Position numbers and translations under genes: made by a program. Positions 8,927-17,548 of a DNA stretch of 64,000 bases are shown one piece after another; position 1 is the stretch's first letter, and the number at the start of each line of letters is the position of its first letter. The DNA comes from Martelella lutilitoris. GTDB lineage: Bacteria; Pseudomonadota; Alphaproteobacteria; Rhizobiales; Rhizobiaceae. The notes beneath the pieces were generated by a model. The model saw nothing but the letters and a program-made list of their open reading frames with translations, did not search any database and had not been told where the DNA came from. The stretch covers positions 62,001-126,000 of the forward strand of contig NZ_VCLB01000002.1 of NCBI RefSeq assembly GCF_005924265.1, in the 5' to 3' direction.

Positions 8927-10056
8927 CAGAAACTCTCCTCAAACAGTGTGTTGAACCGCGCGATGGCCGCATGGGCGGCGACCCCGTCTCTGAGCGCCTC
9001 GTTGAGCGCATCGGAGGCTTCTGCCTGAAAGCGCATGTAGCCGTTATGGCGCGGGCGCAGGAACGATGTCTCCAGCGTTTGCCGCGTGTTGCGGTAGAAG
9101 TCGTGGGTCTTCGCGTTGACGGCATCGTCGGTCCAGCCGGCGTCATGGCCGGGCTGGCCGCCGGCCTTGGGATAAAGCCCCGACTGCACCGTGCCGCCTG
9201 CCACCCAATAGGCGTAGTCGATGGCGGCTTGCCTGTTTTCGGAAAACGCCGAGACGGCAATGCCGGTGCCGCCCAGTGCGGAACCGCAGGGGCCGTTATC
9301 GCCAAGCGCCGGAATGTCTGTGAAGGTCAGCCGGTGCGGGCGGAAGCCGTCGATGGCGTAGTTCACATAGCCGTAGATATAGGGCGAAAGAGCGGCCTTC
9401 GGCTCGGGTTCCGCGAGTGCCTCAAGCACGGCGATCGGGTCCATGGCAAAATTTTCCGCAGGGACCATGCTGGCCAGTTCGGCGAGTTTTTCATAGACGG
9501 CGATGCCATCATCGACGCCGATCAGCGGGCCGGGGTGTTCCGTCTGGCAGGGCCTGCCGGTATTGGCGGCGAGCGTGTAAAAGGTCATCAGATTGTGCGG
9601 CGGGCGCAGCGGCAGCACGACGCGGCCCTCGCAGGCAAGCGCGATCAGGCTTTCCCAGTCTTGCGGCAGCGCCGAAATCAGGTCCGCCCGGTAGGCCATC
9701 ACCTGGGCAGCGGCATCCAGAGGGAAGGCCCATTGATGGCCGTGATAGTGATAGCTCGGATAGGACGCGCCGACGGAGCCTCTTGCAATCGCCTCCCGTT
9801 CATCCCCGCGCCCGGGGACATCAAGCGGCGCAAGGCAGTTCTCCGCCGTGATCTGGCCCACATGCGGATGATCGATGACGATCATGTCATATTGCCGCGC
9901 CAGTTCCTCGACCGGAAAGCTCTCGAAATCCTGCAGGTTGCGCTTGTCCCATTCGATTGCAACGCCGGTCTTCCTCCGCCATTCGGCAGCGCTTGCCACC
10001 ATCGGGTCGTAGCCGCGCGGATGGCTCCAGGTCATGCCTTTCAGTCTGATCGTCAC
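8926..10056 (-). CDS. ABC-type extracellular solute-binding protein, apparently without signal peptide
   Basis: A 376-residue protein of the family 1 (sugar-type) binding-protein fold: the N-terminal lobe has WRRKTGVAIEWDKRN and YDMIVIDHPHVG, and later segments such as YWVAGGTVQSGLYPKAGGQP are typical of ABC binding proteins. The GTG start (10056) overlaps the CoA-transferase stop (GTGA), and the mature domain begins at once (VTIRLKGMTWSHPRG). There is no hydrophobic leader, and upstream in this frame is only out-of-frame CoA-transferase sequence. No permease or ATPase is adjacent. It may be a cytoplasmic ligand-binding protein. The fold is well supported; cellular location and role are open. 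Confidence 0.85.
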   Translation of the reverse strand: MTIRLKGMTWSHPRGYDPMVASAAEWRRKTGVAIEWDKRNLQDFESFPVEELARQYDMIVIDHPHVGQITAENCLAPLDVPGRGDEREAIARGSVGASYPSYHYHGHQWAFPLDAAAQVMAYRADLISALPQDWESLIALACEGRVVLPLRPPHNLMTFYTLAANTGRPCQTEHPGPLIGVDDGIAVYEKLAELASMVPAENFAMDPIAVLEALAEPEPKAALSPYIYGYVNYAIDGFRPHRLTFTDIPALGDNGPCGSALGGTGIAVSAFSENRQAAIDYAYWVAGGTVQSGLYPKAGGQPGHDAGWTDDAVNAKTHDFYRNTRQTLETSFLRPRHNGYMRFQAEASDALNEALRDGVAAHAAIARFNTLFEESF

Positions 10057-11216
10057 AGGCCGAACTCCGCCCGAATTGCTGCCGTCTGCTCGCCGATCTT
10101 CGGTGCAGCGCGGTCGGTCTGCATGCGTTTGCCGTCGACCCTCAGCGGCGAGCGCGTGGTGCGGATCGAAACCCCGTCCTCGCGCGTCACCGTCTGCAGC
10201 ATGTCGAGCACCTTGAAGCCGGCATGGTGCATCAACTCCGGCCAATCGAGCACCCTGGCGCACCAGACATCGGCCGGTTCCAGAATGGAGAGCCAGTGAT
10301 CCGTGGTCTCGGTGGCAAGATGCCTGGCGATGATGCGCTTGATGTCGTCGCGCGCGGTAAACCAGAGGTCAGGCTTGCCGCGATAGGGCGCCAGATCTTC
10401 GAGCTTCAGCACATCGGCGAGCTGGTCGATCGGCATCATCGCAAGCGTCAGCCAGCCGTCGGCGGTCTGATAGACGCCGTAGGGGGCGGAGAGATAGGCA
10501 TGGGCGGAGCGGAAGGACGAGCGCTTCGGCGGCCGCTCGCCATCATTCAGATGCGTGGTCAGCACCTCGAACTGGAAGTCGATCATCGCCTCCAGCAGGC
10601 TCGTTTCCACATGCGCGCCCTTTCCGGTGCGGCCCTGCCTCACCAGCGCCGCGAGAACGCCCTGCGCCAGTGCCGCGCCCGCCAGCATATCGGCAATGGC
10701 GAGGCCGAAGGGCACAGGACCCTGGTCGGCGTCGCCGTTCAGCCACATCACGCCGGAGCGCGCCTGCGCGAGAAGGTCCTGGCCCGGTCGGCTGACCCAG
10801 GGGCCTTCATCGCCATAGCCGGTGATCGAACCATAGACGAGGCCGGGAAAGTCCTTCTTCAGCGTCTCGTAATCGAGCCCGATCCGCTTGATCACGCCCG
10901 GACGGAAGTTCTGCAGCACCACATCCGCCTTGCCGATCAGCCTTTTCAGCGCGGCAAGGTCGTTCGGGTCCTTCATGTCCAGCGCCAGGCTTTCCTTGGA
11001 GCGGTTGATCGCGTGGAATATGGTCGAATCGCCGCCGATCTCGGTGTCGGACAGGTAAAGCCGGCGGGAAAGGTCGCCGAGGCCGGGCCGCTCGATCTTG
11101 ATGACCCGCGCGCCGAGATCCTGCAGGCGCAGCGAACAATAGGGGCCGGAGAGAAACTGGCACATGTCGAGAACCAGCACGCCCGAAAGCGGCAGGTCAG
11201 TCTTGTCTGCGGTCAT
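10053..11216 (-). CDS. CaiB/BaiF family CoA-transferase (class III)
   Basis: Moves CoA between acyl groups, giving the MaoC hydratase a CoA-ester to act on. The 387 residues follow the class III pattern from the start (VLVLDMCQFLSGPYCSLRLQ), with IERPGLGD near 41-48, LQNFRPGV at 101-108, and Asp147 in RPGQDLLAQARSG as the expected catalytic aspartate. The start ATG overlaps the stop of the upstream oxidoreductase gene by four bases, and its stop overlaps the next start, so the operon is translationally coupled. The acyl substrate cannot be deduced. Confidence 0.92.
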   Translation of the reverse strand: MTADKTDLPLSGVLVLDMCQFLSGPYCSLRLQDLGARVIKIERPGLGDLSRRLYLSDTEIGGDSTIFHAINRSKESLALDMKDPNDLAALKRLIGKADVVLQNFRPGVIKRIGLDYETLKKDFPGLVYGSITGYGDEGPWVSRPGQDLLAQARSGVMWLNGDADQGPVPFGLAIADMLAGAALAQGVLAALVRQGRTGKGAHVETSLLEAMIDFQFEVLTTHLNDGERPPKRSSFRSAHAYLSAPYGVYQTADGWLTLAMMPIDQLADVLKLEDLAPYRGKPDLWFTARDDIKRIIARHLATETTDHWLSILEPADVWCARVLDWPELMHHAGFKVLDMLQTVTREDGVSIRTTRSPLRVDGKRMQTDRAAPKIGEQTAAIRAEFGL

Positions 11217-12277
11217 GGTTTTTCCTTGATCGGGGTCGCCGGCCGGGCGCTGCTCTCATAAGCGGCCTCGACCAGCGCCATGGTGTTCCAGGCGTCCTCG
11301 ACGCTTGTCAGAAGGGTGTCGTCCTCACCGGCGATAAAACGCTGGAGATTGTTCATCACGCCGATGAAGGCGTGGGGGAACCAGGTGCCGGATAGCGGGA
11401 TCTCTTCCCAGTCGCCGCCCTTTTCGCAGAACCAGAGTTCGTCCGGAACGCCCTTGGGGTAATCGAGATTAACGCCAAGCGTGGTGATGGCGACCCCCTT
11501 GGTGCCCTCGAAACGGAAATAGCAATCCTGGAATTTCGGACCGAAATCATGGTTGTGATTGACCGACATGACCGCGCGCACGGGCTCGGGATAGTCAAGG
11601 ATCGCCGACGTGCGCGACTGCGAAACGGTCGTCTCCGGATGGCCGAGCGTTTTTGCGTGGATGCCGCGCGGATCGCCGAGGAAATGGCGCATCAGGTCCA
11701 GGTAGTGGATCGAGTGCAGCAGGATCTCGACGCGCTCCATGCCCTTCAGGAACGGCCAAAGGTGCCAGGGCGTCATGATGTTGGCGTGGAGCTCGACATC
11801 GACGATTTCGCCCAGCGCGCCGCTTGTGTAGAGGTCATGGATCGCCAGCATCATCGGCGAGAAGCGAAGCTGGAAATTGACGGCGGCCGTCAGCTTCTTC
11901 TCGCGTGCAGCCTTCAGGATCGCGGTCGCCTCGGCAAGGTCGCGGCCCATCGGCTTTTGCAGAAGGGCAGGCGCCCCTTCGGGCAGCTTCTCGATCACGC
12001 CTCGATGAGCGACCGGCGGCAGCGCCAGGTCGAAGACGGCGTTTTCCGTCGCGATCGCCTCGTCAAGGCTGGCGAACGGCGTGATGCCCCATTCGGCGGC
12101 AACCTTGGCGGTGCGTTCGGTATCGAGATCGAACAGGCCGACGACCGGCAGGCCGGCCATGCGATAGGCGGGAAGATGGGCATCGGCGACGATCGAGCCG
12201 CCGCCGATGATGACGATTGGGCGCGGCGACCCTGCCGCTGCCCAGCTTTGCGCCGGGCTGCGAGATATTTCTGACAA
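11213..12277 (-). CDS. Gfo/Idh/MocA family oxidoreductase
   Basis: NAD(P)-dependent sugar or cyclitol dehydrogenase type. The 354-residue protein has an N-terminal Rossmann fold (IVIIGGGSIVADAH), the family's E-K-P active-site segment as LLQKPMGRD near residue 106, and a C-terminal alpha/beta domain. The start is TTG with a strong AAGGAGGAG a few bases upstream. It is the first gene of the operon with the CoA-transferase, binding protein and MaoC gene. Lying next to the 6-deoxy-sugar cluster, it could be a sugar dehydrogenase, but position alone supports that. Confidence 0.88.
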   Translation of the reverse strand: MSEISRSPAQSWAAAGSPRPIVIIGGGSIVADAHLPAYRMAGLPVVGLFDLDTERTAKVAAEWGITPFASLDEAIATENAVFDLALPPVAHRGVIEKLPEGAPALLQKPMGRDLAEATAILKAAREKKLTAAVNFQLRFSPMMLAIHDLYTSGALGEIVDVELHANIMTPWHLWPFLKGMERVEILLHSIHYLDLMRHFLGDPRGIHAKTLGHPETTVSQSRTSAILDYPEPVRAVMSVNHNHDFGPKFQDCYFRFEGTKGVAITTLGVNLDYPKGVPDELWFCEKGGDWEEIPLSGTWFPHAFIGVMNNLQRFIAGEDDTLLTSVEDAWNTMALVEAAYESSARPATPIKEKP

Positions 12278-12544
12278 CCTGCTCCTCCTTCAGGCGAGAG
12301 TGTCATTCTTATGTGAAGAGATTATTTAAATTTGGATGGAATTCAAGGGGGCGCATGTGGCTCCGTGTGTTTTCCTTCCGGTCGCTGTTCCCGATCGTGC
12401 TGCTGCAGAGCCACACGTCTGCACTCGACAGGTGTTCCTTTTCGCACTACGAAGCCTTGTTTTTTCGACCATCGCAATAAGCGCCGTGCAGTCTTCGTGG
12501 CGCCAATCCTGCTCGTCGCAGCGCCAACGATTAAGAGGATGATC

Positions 12545-12877
12545 ATGAGCGAATTGCCACCCTGTCCCAAATGTCAGTCGGTTTACACCTATGAAGACGG
12601 CGCGCTGTTGATGTGCCCTGAATGCGGCAATGAATGGTCGCCTGGGGCGGACATGAGCGGCGAACCGGAATTCAAGGACGCCAATGGCAATCGACTGGCC
12701 GATGGCGATACGGTCACCGTCATCAAGGACCTGAAGCTCAAGGGTTCAAGTCAGGTTCTGAAGGTCGGCACCAAGGTGAAAAACATCCGTCTTGTGGAAG
12801 GTGATCACAATATCGACTGCAAGATAGACGGTTTCGGCGCCATGAAGCTGAAATCGGAGTTCGTGAAGAAGATCTGA
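12545..12877 (+). CDS. yjdM: YjdM/PhnA family zinc-ribbon protein
   Basis: A 110-residue protein with an N-terminal zinc ribbon (CPKCQS and CPECGNEW) followed by the conserved PhnA core ([20 protein letters not shown]) and the usual ending FVKKI. Once linked to alkylphosphonate use, the family has no proven catalytic role. The ATG at 12545 is preceded by AAGAGG at a normal distance; the frame is open further upstream but that part is AT-rich promoter sequence. It is a single-gene unit with its own terminator. Confidence 0.93.
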   Translation: MSELPPCPKCQSVYTYEDGALLMCPECGNEWSPGADMSGEPEFKDANGNRLADGDTVTVIKDLKLKGSSQVLKVGTKVKNIRLVEGDHNIDCKIDGFGAMKLKSEFVKKI

Positions 12878-12907
12878 GGTCCGCTCCGGCAAGGGCCTCA
12901 GTTTCTT
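12874..12907 (+). terminator. Terminator of the yjdM gene
   Basis: A 9-bp stem (12874-12882 with 12893-12901, one G-T pair) with a ten-base loop is followed by TTTCTT. It overlaps the yjdM stop codon. Confidence 0.7.
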
Positions 12908-12992
12908 GATGTCTTCGCCTCAGCCGCCACCGCTTCCGATGCGGCGATGCGACGGTTGGCTGCCGCTTGGAACGGACCAGGGCGTTGCCGCC

Positions 12993-13322
12993 TCAGGCGA
13001 GATGGAAAACGTCTTCCATTTCGATCCACCATTCGCCGTCCTTGGCGGTGTCGAGCGGTTTCTGGCAGGGCATGCAGACCGACCACCATTCCTGCGTCTT
13101 CGGATCGGCGGCCATCTTCGCCACGTCCGCCTTATAGTCGTTGCCGGTATATTCATAATAGGAAAACAGCAGGTTTTCCGGCTCGCGCAGAAAGATCGTG
13201 TAGTTCTGGATATTGCACGTCTTGATCATGTCCAGCACGTCCGGCCAGACATTGGCGTGCAGACGCTTGTATTCGTCAATCTTGTCGGCGTTGAGTTTGA
13301 TCACCATTCCGATGCGCTGCAT
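12993..13322 (-). CDS. L-rhamnose/L-fucose-type mutarotase (RhaM family)
   Basis: Interconverts alpha and beta anomers of a 6-deoxyhexose. The 109-residue protein carries the family pattern EYKRLHANVWPDVL with Tyr18 and His22, the residues I recall as catalytic in E. coli RhaM, and a WW pair near residue 70. In this operon (IclR, lactonase, mutarotase) and beside fuconate dehydratase, the likely sugar is L-fucose or a close relative rather than L-rhamnose; the family includes both activities. Confidence 0.88.
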   Translation of the reverse strand: MQRIGMVIKLNADKIDEYKRLHANVWPDVLDMIKTCNIQNYTIFLREPENLLFSYYEYTGNDYKADVAKMAADPKTQEWWSVCMPCQKPLDTAKDGEWWIEMEDVFHLA

Positions 13323-13371
13323 GGGTTCCTCCCTGTTTCAGCAAAATAAGATGAAGTGGCGTCCATGCCCT

Positions 13372-14196
13372 CTAAAGCCGGTAGACCTTTTCCGCATTGA
13401 CGCTGAACAGTTTCTTCTGCTCGTCCGTGCTGGCATCGGCGACCAGTTCCTTCGAGGCCGCCACCCAGTCCTCAAGGCTTGCAAACAGCGTGCAGACCGG
13501 GAAATCCGAGCCCCAGACGACGCGGTCGAAAGTGAAGGTGTCGAGCACATGGCCGACATAGGGGCGCAGGCTTTCGACGCTCCAGTCCGCGCCGCCATAG
13601 GCAATGACGCCGGAGATTTTCGCCGTCACATTGGCAAGTTTCGCGATCTCGCCGATATGATCGCGCCAGGGGTCCAGTCCGTCATTCTCGATGTCCGGCA
13701 CGCCGCAATGGTCGAGCACGAACTGCACTTCCGGACATTTCCGCGCCAGGTCTATGGCGAGCGGAAGCTGGCGGGCCAGCACGCAGAGATCGAATGTCAT
13801 GTCATGGGCGGCAAGCCGACGGATATTCTCGACGAAAATCTCCGACTGCGAGAGTTCGTCGGGCATGATGTGCAGCACGCGACGCAGGCCCTTGACCCCG
13901 TCGATCGCGGCGATGCGCTCCAGATAGGCGGGAAAGTCCGGGCTTTCCGGCCGGCCGGCGGCAATCGCGCCGGCAATTCTCTCATGTGCGCCGACGATGA
14001 AGGCGCTCTCGGCCTCCATGTCGTTCTCCGCGACATCGACCTCCATGTGCAGCGCCTTTTCGATGCCGAGCTTTTCGGCACGGGCGAAGTAGTCTTCCGC
14101 CGTTGCCTGGCGGTCAAGGGCCGGGGCCTCCTTCAGCCAGGGATAGGAAAAGCGGTCCTTGTAGACGAGGTGGAGATGGGTATCGATGATGCGCAT
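13372..14196 (-). CDS. Amidohydrolase, probable L-fucono-1,5-lactonase type
   Basis: A 274-residue amidohydrolase of the COG3618 group, whose members open sugar lactones such as L-fuconolactone. It begins with the metal-binding MRIIDTHLHL and ends with the conserved VWGSDFPVCTLF region. In the pathway it would convert the lactone made from the sugar into fuconate for the dehydratase at 21396-22682. It sits between the IclR regulator and the mutarotase on the same strand with short gaps. Group specificity comes from context as much as sequence. Confidence 0.85.
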   Translation of the reverse strand: MRIIDTHLHLVYKDRFSYPWLKEAPALDRQATAEDYFARAEKLGIEKALHMEVDVAENDMEAESAFIVGAHERIAGAIAAGRPESPDFPAYLERIAAIDGVKGLRRVLHIMPDELSQSEIFVENIRRLAAHDMTFDLCVLARQLPLAIDLARKCPEVQFVLDHCGVPDIENDGLDPWRDHIGEIAKLANVTAKISGVIAYGGADWSVESLRPYVGHVLDTFTFDRVVWGSDFPVCTLFASLEDWVAASKELVADASTDEQKKLFSVNAEKVYRL

Positions 14197-14272
14197 TTGG
14201 TCCTCCCTTGGCCCGCGGGCGGGCGTGTCTGCCTCGGTTCGCCCAACCTTATCGGGGCGGGCGGGCTTGATG

Positions 14273-15028
14273 TCAGTCCTCCGGCCGTCCCTTCGACAGG
14301 CTGGCGGCGGCCGCGCGCACCAGTTCCAGCGTATGGGCGCGGTCCTCGCGGCCTTCGCGGTCGAGCCGCTCGGTATAGGGAGAGGTGACGACCGCCATCA
14401 CCGAGCCGAGCGGGCCGATGACAGGAGCCGACAGGTTGGTGACGCCGGCGATCTGTTCCGACGGCATCATCGTGTAGCCGTCCCTGCGAATGGTTTCGAG
14501 CAATGCCTCGACCTGCGGCGACATCGTCTCGCCCGCGCCCTTCAGCATCAGCGCCCGGTTCTCAGGCGAGGAGAAAGCCAGGAAGACGAGACCGGAACCG
14601 GTCGAGGTCAGCTTGAGCTGGGTGCCGACGCGTACGGCGAGAGACCAGTAGCTCGGCGCATCCACCTGGGCGACGACCACGGCGGCGTTGCGGTCGAAGA
14701 CCACGAGGTGGCACGACTGGCCCGATTCCTGCGCGACCTGCTGAAGCAACGGCATCGCCTGGTTCACGAGCCGCCGCAGCGGCGGGCGGGCATGGACCAG
14801 TTCGAACATTTTCAGCGTGATTTCGTAACGGTCCTCCGGGGTGCGGCGGATATATTCGCGGCGCACCAGCCGGTCGAGCATGCGGTAGATCTCGTTCGGG
14901 GTGCGTTCGAGCGACTTGGCGATCTCCGCCTGGCTGAGCGCACCGTCCGTTTCCGCGAGCAGCTCGAAAATATCGAGTCCCTTGTCGAGCGCCGGAGCGC
15001 GGTAACGGTCGGATTCATCTGTTGCCAT
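14273..15028 (-). CDS. IclR family transcriptional regulator
   Basis: A 251-residue regulator with an N-terminal winged helix-turn-helix (LSQAEIAKSLERTPNEIYRM) and a C-terminal IclR effector domain (about residues 80-245). It is divergent from the sugar importer and heads the lactonase-mutarotase operon, so it probably controls both in response to a pathway sugar or sugar acid. Confidence 0.92.
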   Translation of the reverse strand: MATDESDRYRAPALDKGLDIFELLAETDGALSQAEIAKSLERTPNEIYRMLDRLVRREYIRRTPEDRYEITLKMFELVHARPPLRRLVNQAMPLLQQVAQESGQSCHLVVFDRNAAVVVAQVDAPSYWSLAVRVGTQLKLTSTGSGLVFLAFSSPENRALMLKGAGETMSPQVEALLETIRRDGYTMMPSEQIAGVTNLSAPVIGPLGSVMAVVTSPYTERLDREGREDRAHTLELVRAAAASLSKGRPED

Positions 15029-15114
15029 GGTCGATCCTCAAGCGGCGGGTGATCCTTTTCACCCTGAAATTGCTGCGAAATTGCCGGTGTTCCTGTCCAA
15101 TATCAAGAGCGGCG

Positions 15115-15144
15115 TTGACGGCTTCGCCGAAATGATGCTTATAT
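15115..15144 (+). promoter_or_regulatory. Likely sigma-70 promoter of the sugar importer operon
   Basis: TTGACG (15115-15120) and TTATAT (15139-15144) are spaced by 18 bases, about 65 bases before the binding-protein start. Matched by eye only. Confidence 0.5.
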
Positions 15145-15171
15145 ACAAATAGACTTTTCAAATATGGAGGA

Positions 15172-15192
15172 TCAAGTCTTTTCTGGACTTGA
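15172..15192 (+). promoter_or_regulatory. Inverted repeat in the importer leader, possible IclR operator or hairpin
   Basis: A perfect 7-bp inverted repeat, TCAAGTC and GACTTGA, is separated by seven bases and lies between the promoter and the ribosome-binding site of the binding-protein gene. It could be an IclR site or a leader hairpin. Confidence 0.45.
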
Positions 15193-15209
15193 AATTGAGG
15201 AGGACAAAT

Positions 15210-16538
15210 ATGCGACTGAAGTTATTGAAGGCGTCGCTCATTGCGTGCTGCGCGGCCGGCGGCCTTGCCGCATCGGCCCAGGCCGATGATTTCGACTATG
15301 GCAGCTTTCCGGACTATACGCTGAAGGTGAAGCTGATCGGCGGCACTCAGTATGAGAAGCTCTATACCCGTATCCCTGAATGGGAAGAAATGACGGGCGC
15401 CAAGGTCGAGATCGTTTCGTCCAAGAACCACTTCGATCTTGACCGCGAGATCAAGCAGGACATTGCCGCCGGTGGCATTTCCTGGTGCGTCGGCTCCAAC
15501 CATACGAGCTTCGCCCCGCAATATGGCGATCTCTATATCGACCTTGCCGAACATATCCCCCAGTCCGAGCTCGACAAATATGTCCAGGGCACGCTGAAGG
15601 CTTCCACCGTCGATGGCCGTCTGGTGCAGCTGCCGCGCGTTACCGACGTTTCCAACATCTATTATCGCAAGAGCCTTTATGCCGATCCGGCAAACCAGGC
15701 CGCGTGGAAAGAGAAGTATGGCACCGAACTGGCGCCGCCGAAGACCTTCGACGAGTTCCGCGACCAGGTGATCTTCTTCGCCGATCCGCCGAACCTCTAC
15801 GGCACGGCCTTTGCCGGCAAGGACGAGGGCATGTCGGGCCGCTTCATGGAAATTCTCCGCGCCAATGGCGGCGATATGTTTGATGAGGACATGAAGCCGG
15901 TGTTCAATTCCGAAGCCGGCGTTGAAGCGCTGCAGTGGTTCATCGACATCTACGAGGCCGGCGCGGTTCCTGCCGGTACGGTCAACTACACCTGGGACGA
16001 TATCGGCCAGGCCATGGCCGCCGGTCAGCTTGCCGTCGACCTCGACTGGCCGGGCTGGGCCGCCTTCTTCGCTGATCCGGAAGCCTCCAAGATCGCCGAT
16101 GATCTCGGCTATGCGGTCTCGCCCGTCGGTTCGTCGGGCAAGCGCGGCGGCTGGTCCGGCTCGCATTCCTTCTCGGTCACGCAGGATTGCGACAACAAGG
16201 ACGCCGGCGTTTCCTTCGCCGTGTTCATGACCAATGACGAGAGCGAACTGATGGAAGCCATGGCCGGCAATCTGCCGACTCGCACGGCGACCTATGACGA
16301 AGTCGTCAAGTGGTTCAACGAAAACGGCAAGGAAAACCTCGCCGAGATGTTCACGGTGTGGAAGGGCTCGCTTGACGACGCCCGCACGCCGCCGCTCATT
16401 CCGGAGTGGATCCAGGTCTCCAATGTCCTGTGGCCCGAGCTGCAGGCCGCCATCGTCGGCGAGAAAACGGCGCAGGAAGCCCTCGACGATGCAGCCGAGG
16501 AAGCGACCTACATCATGGAAGACGCGGGCTACTACTGA
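15210..16538 (+). CDS. Sugar ABC transporter substrate-binding protein (family 1)
   Basis: Periplasmic binding protein of 442 residues that should deliver the cluster's sugar to the permease pair. A signal peptide ends at AQA near residue 24 (SAQADDFDYG). The rest follows the family 1 fold, with GTAFAGKDEGMSGRFMEIL and DLDWPGWAAFF segments. The start at 15210 has GAGGAGG upstream. It is the first gene of the importer operon and is followed by a strong hairpin. Confidence 0.93.
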   Translation: MRLKLLKASLIACCAAGGLAASAQADDFDYGSFPDYTLKVKLIGGTQYEKLYTRIPEWEEMTGAKVEIVSSKNHFDLDREIKQDIAAGGISWCVGSNHTSFAPQYGDLYIDLAEHIPQSELDKYVQGTLKASTVDGRLVQLPRVTDVSNIYYRKSLYADPANQAAWKEKYGTELAPPKTFDEFRDQVIFFADPPNLYGTAFAGKDEGMSGRFMEILRANGGDMFDEDMKPVFNSEAGVEALQWFIDIYEAGAVPAGTVNYTWDDIGQAMAAGQLAVDLDWPGWAAFFADPEASKIADDLGYAVSPVGSSGKRGGWSGSHSFSVTQDCDNKDAGVSFAVFMTNDESELMEAMAGNLPTRTATYDEVVKWFNENGKENLAEMFTVWKGSLDDARTPPLIPEWIQVSNVLWPELQAAIVGEKTAQEALDDAAEEATYIMEDAGYY

Positions 16539-16564
16539 TCCCGCTCCCTTCCAAGGCATGACGT

Positions 16565-16584
16565 CGCCGGCCTTCGGGCCGGCG
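16565..16584 (+). other. Stable hairpin between binding-protein and permease genes
   Basis: A perfect 8-bp GC stem closed by a TTCG tetraloop lies 26 bases after the binding-protein stop. No long T-run follows, so partial termination or mRNA 3'-end protection is likely, favouring excess binding protein. Confidence 0.7.
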
Positions 16585-16645
16585 GCATTTGACCGGCCCC
16601 GGTGCCGGCACTCCTCCCATTCTTTTCAATTCTCGAAGGCGCGAC

Positions 16646-17548
16646 ATGAAGTTTTTCAGGTCTCCGCAGGCGACGCCCTATCTTCTGCTGCTGCCAGCCA
16701 TCATCGTCATTCTGGCGGTCGTGCTGGTGCCGCTTCTCGTGTCGTTCTGGACGAGCTTCACCAGCTATAATCTGGTGCGTCCCCAAACGCTTTATAACTT
16801 TGTCGGCCTGCGCAATTACGAGCGGCTGATGGGCAATGACGATTTCTGGTGGGCCTTCGGGCGCACCGTCGTGTTCATCACCATTGCGCTCAATCTCGAA
16901 ATGGTCATGGGGCTGGGGCTCGCGCTCCTGGTCAACCGCATCACTTGGGGCCAGCGGACGCTTAGAACCATCATGATGTTCCCGATGATGTTCTCGCCAA
17001 TCCTTGTCGGCTTCCAGTTCAAATACCTGTTCAACGATTCCGTCGGCCTGGTGAACAATGCGCTGTTCGCGCTGAACCTGATCGAAAAACCGATCCCTTG
17101 GCTGGTCAATGGCTGGCTCGCCAATTTCTCCATCATCGTCGCCGAGATGTGGATGTCGACCTCGATCTTCGCCATCCTGCTGATGGCCGGCCTGCTGGCC
17201 ATGCCGAAGGAGCCGATCGAAGCGGCCAAGGTAGACGGCTGCAACGCCATCCAGGTCTTTCGTCACATCACGCTGCCCTTCCTGATGCCGTTCATCTGGA
17301 TTGCGATGACCATCCGCTCGCTCGACGTCGCGCGCGCCTATGACATGGTGAAGATCATGACCAATGGCGGGCCTGCGGGCCGCACGGAACTGATCTGGAC
17401 GCTGATGACGCGCACCGGCTACCAGAACGCGCAGATGGGCATGGCGAATGCCATGGGCTACGTCTCCATTCTGCTGTCGATCGCCTTCACCATCATCTTC
17501 TACCGCAATCTCTCCAAATCGCGGCTGTTCATGGGAGGCGCACAATGA
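16646..17548 (+). CDS. Sugar ABC transporter permease (first)
   Basis: Inner-membrane subunit of 300 residues with six predicted membrane spans and the cytoplasmic EAA loop (EAAKVDGCN) that contacts the ATPase. It belongs to the MalF/UgpA group of family 1 sugar importers. The ATG at 16646 fits the usual short N terminus before the first span (YLLLLPAIIVILAVVLVP). Its stop overlaps the next start (ATGA). Confidence 0.93.
   Translation: MKFFRSPQATPYLLLLPAIIVILAVVLVPLLVSFWTSFTSYNLVRPQTLYNFVGLRNYERLMGNDDFWWAFGRTVVFITIALNLEMVMGLGLALLVNRITWGQRTLRTIMMFPMMFSPILVGFQFKYLFNDSVGLVNNALFALNLIEKPIPWLVNGWLANFSIIVAEMWMSTSIFAILLMAGLLAMPKEPIEAAKVDGCNAIQVFRHITLPFLMPFIWIAMTIRSLDVARAYDMVKIMTNGGPAGRTELIWTLMTRTGYQNAQMGMANAMGYVSILLSIAFTIIFYRNLSKSRLFMGGAQ

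Noticed and set aside
12332-12544. An N-terminal extension of the YjdM protein
   Set aside because: The zinc ribbon normally starts within a few residues of the Met, as it does from 12545. The upstream stretch is the promoter gap.
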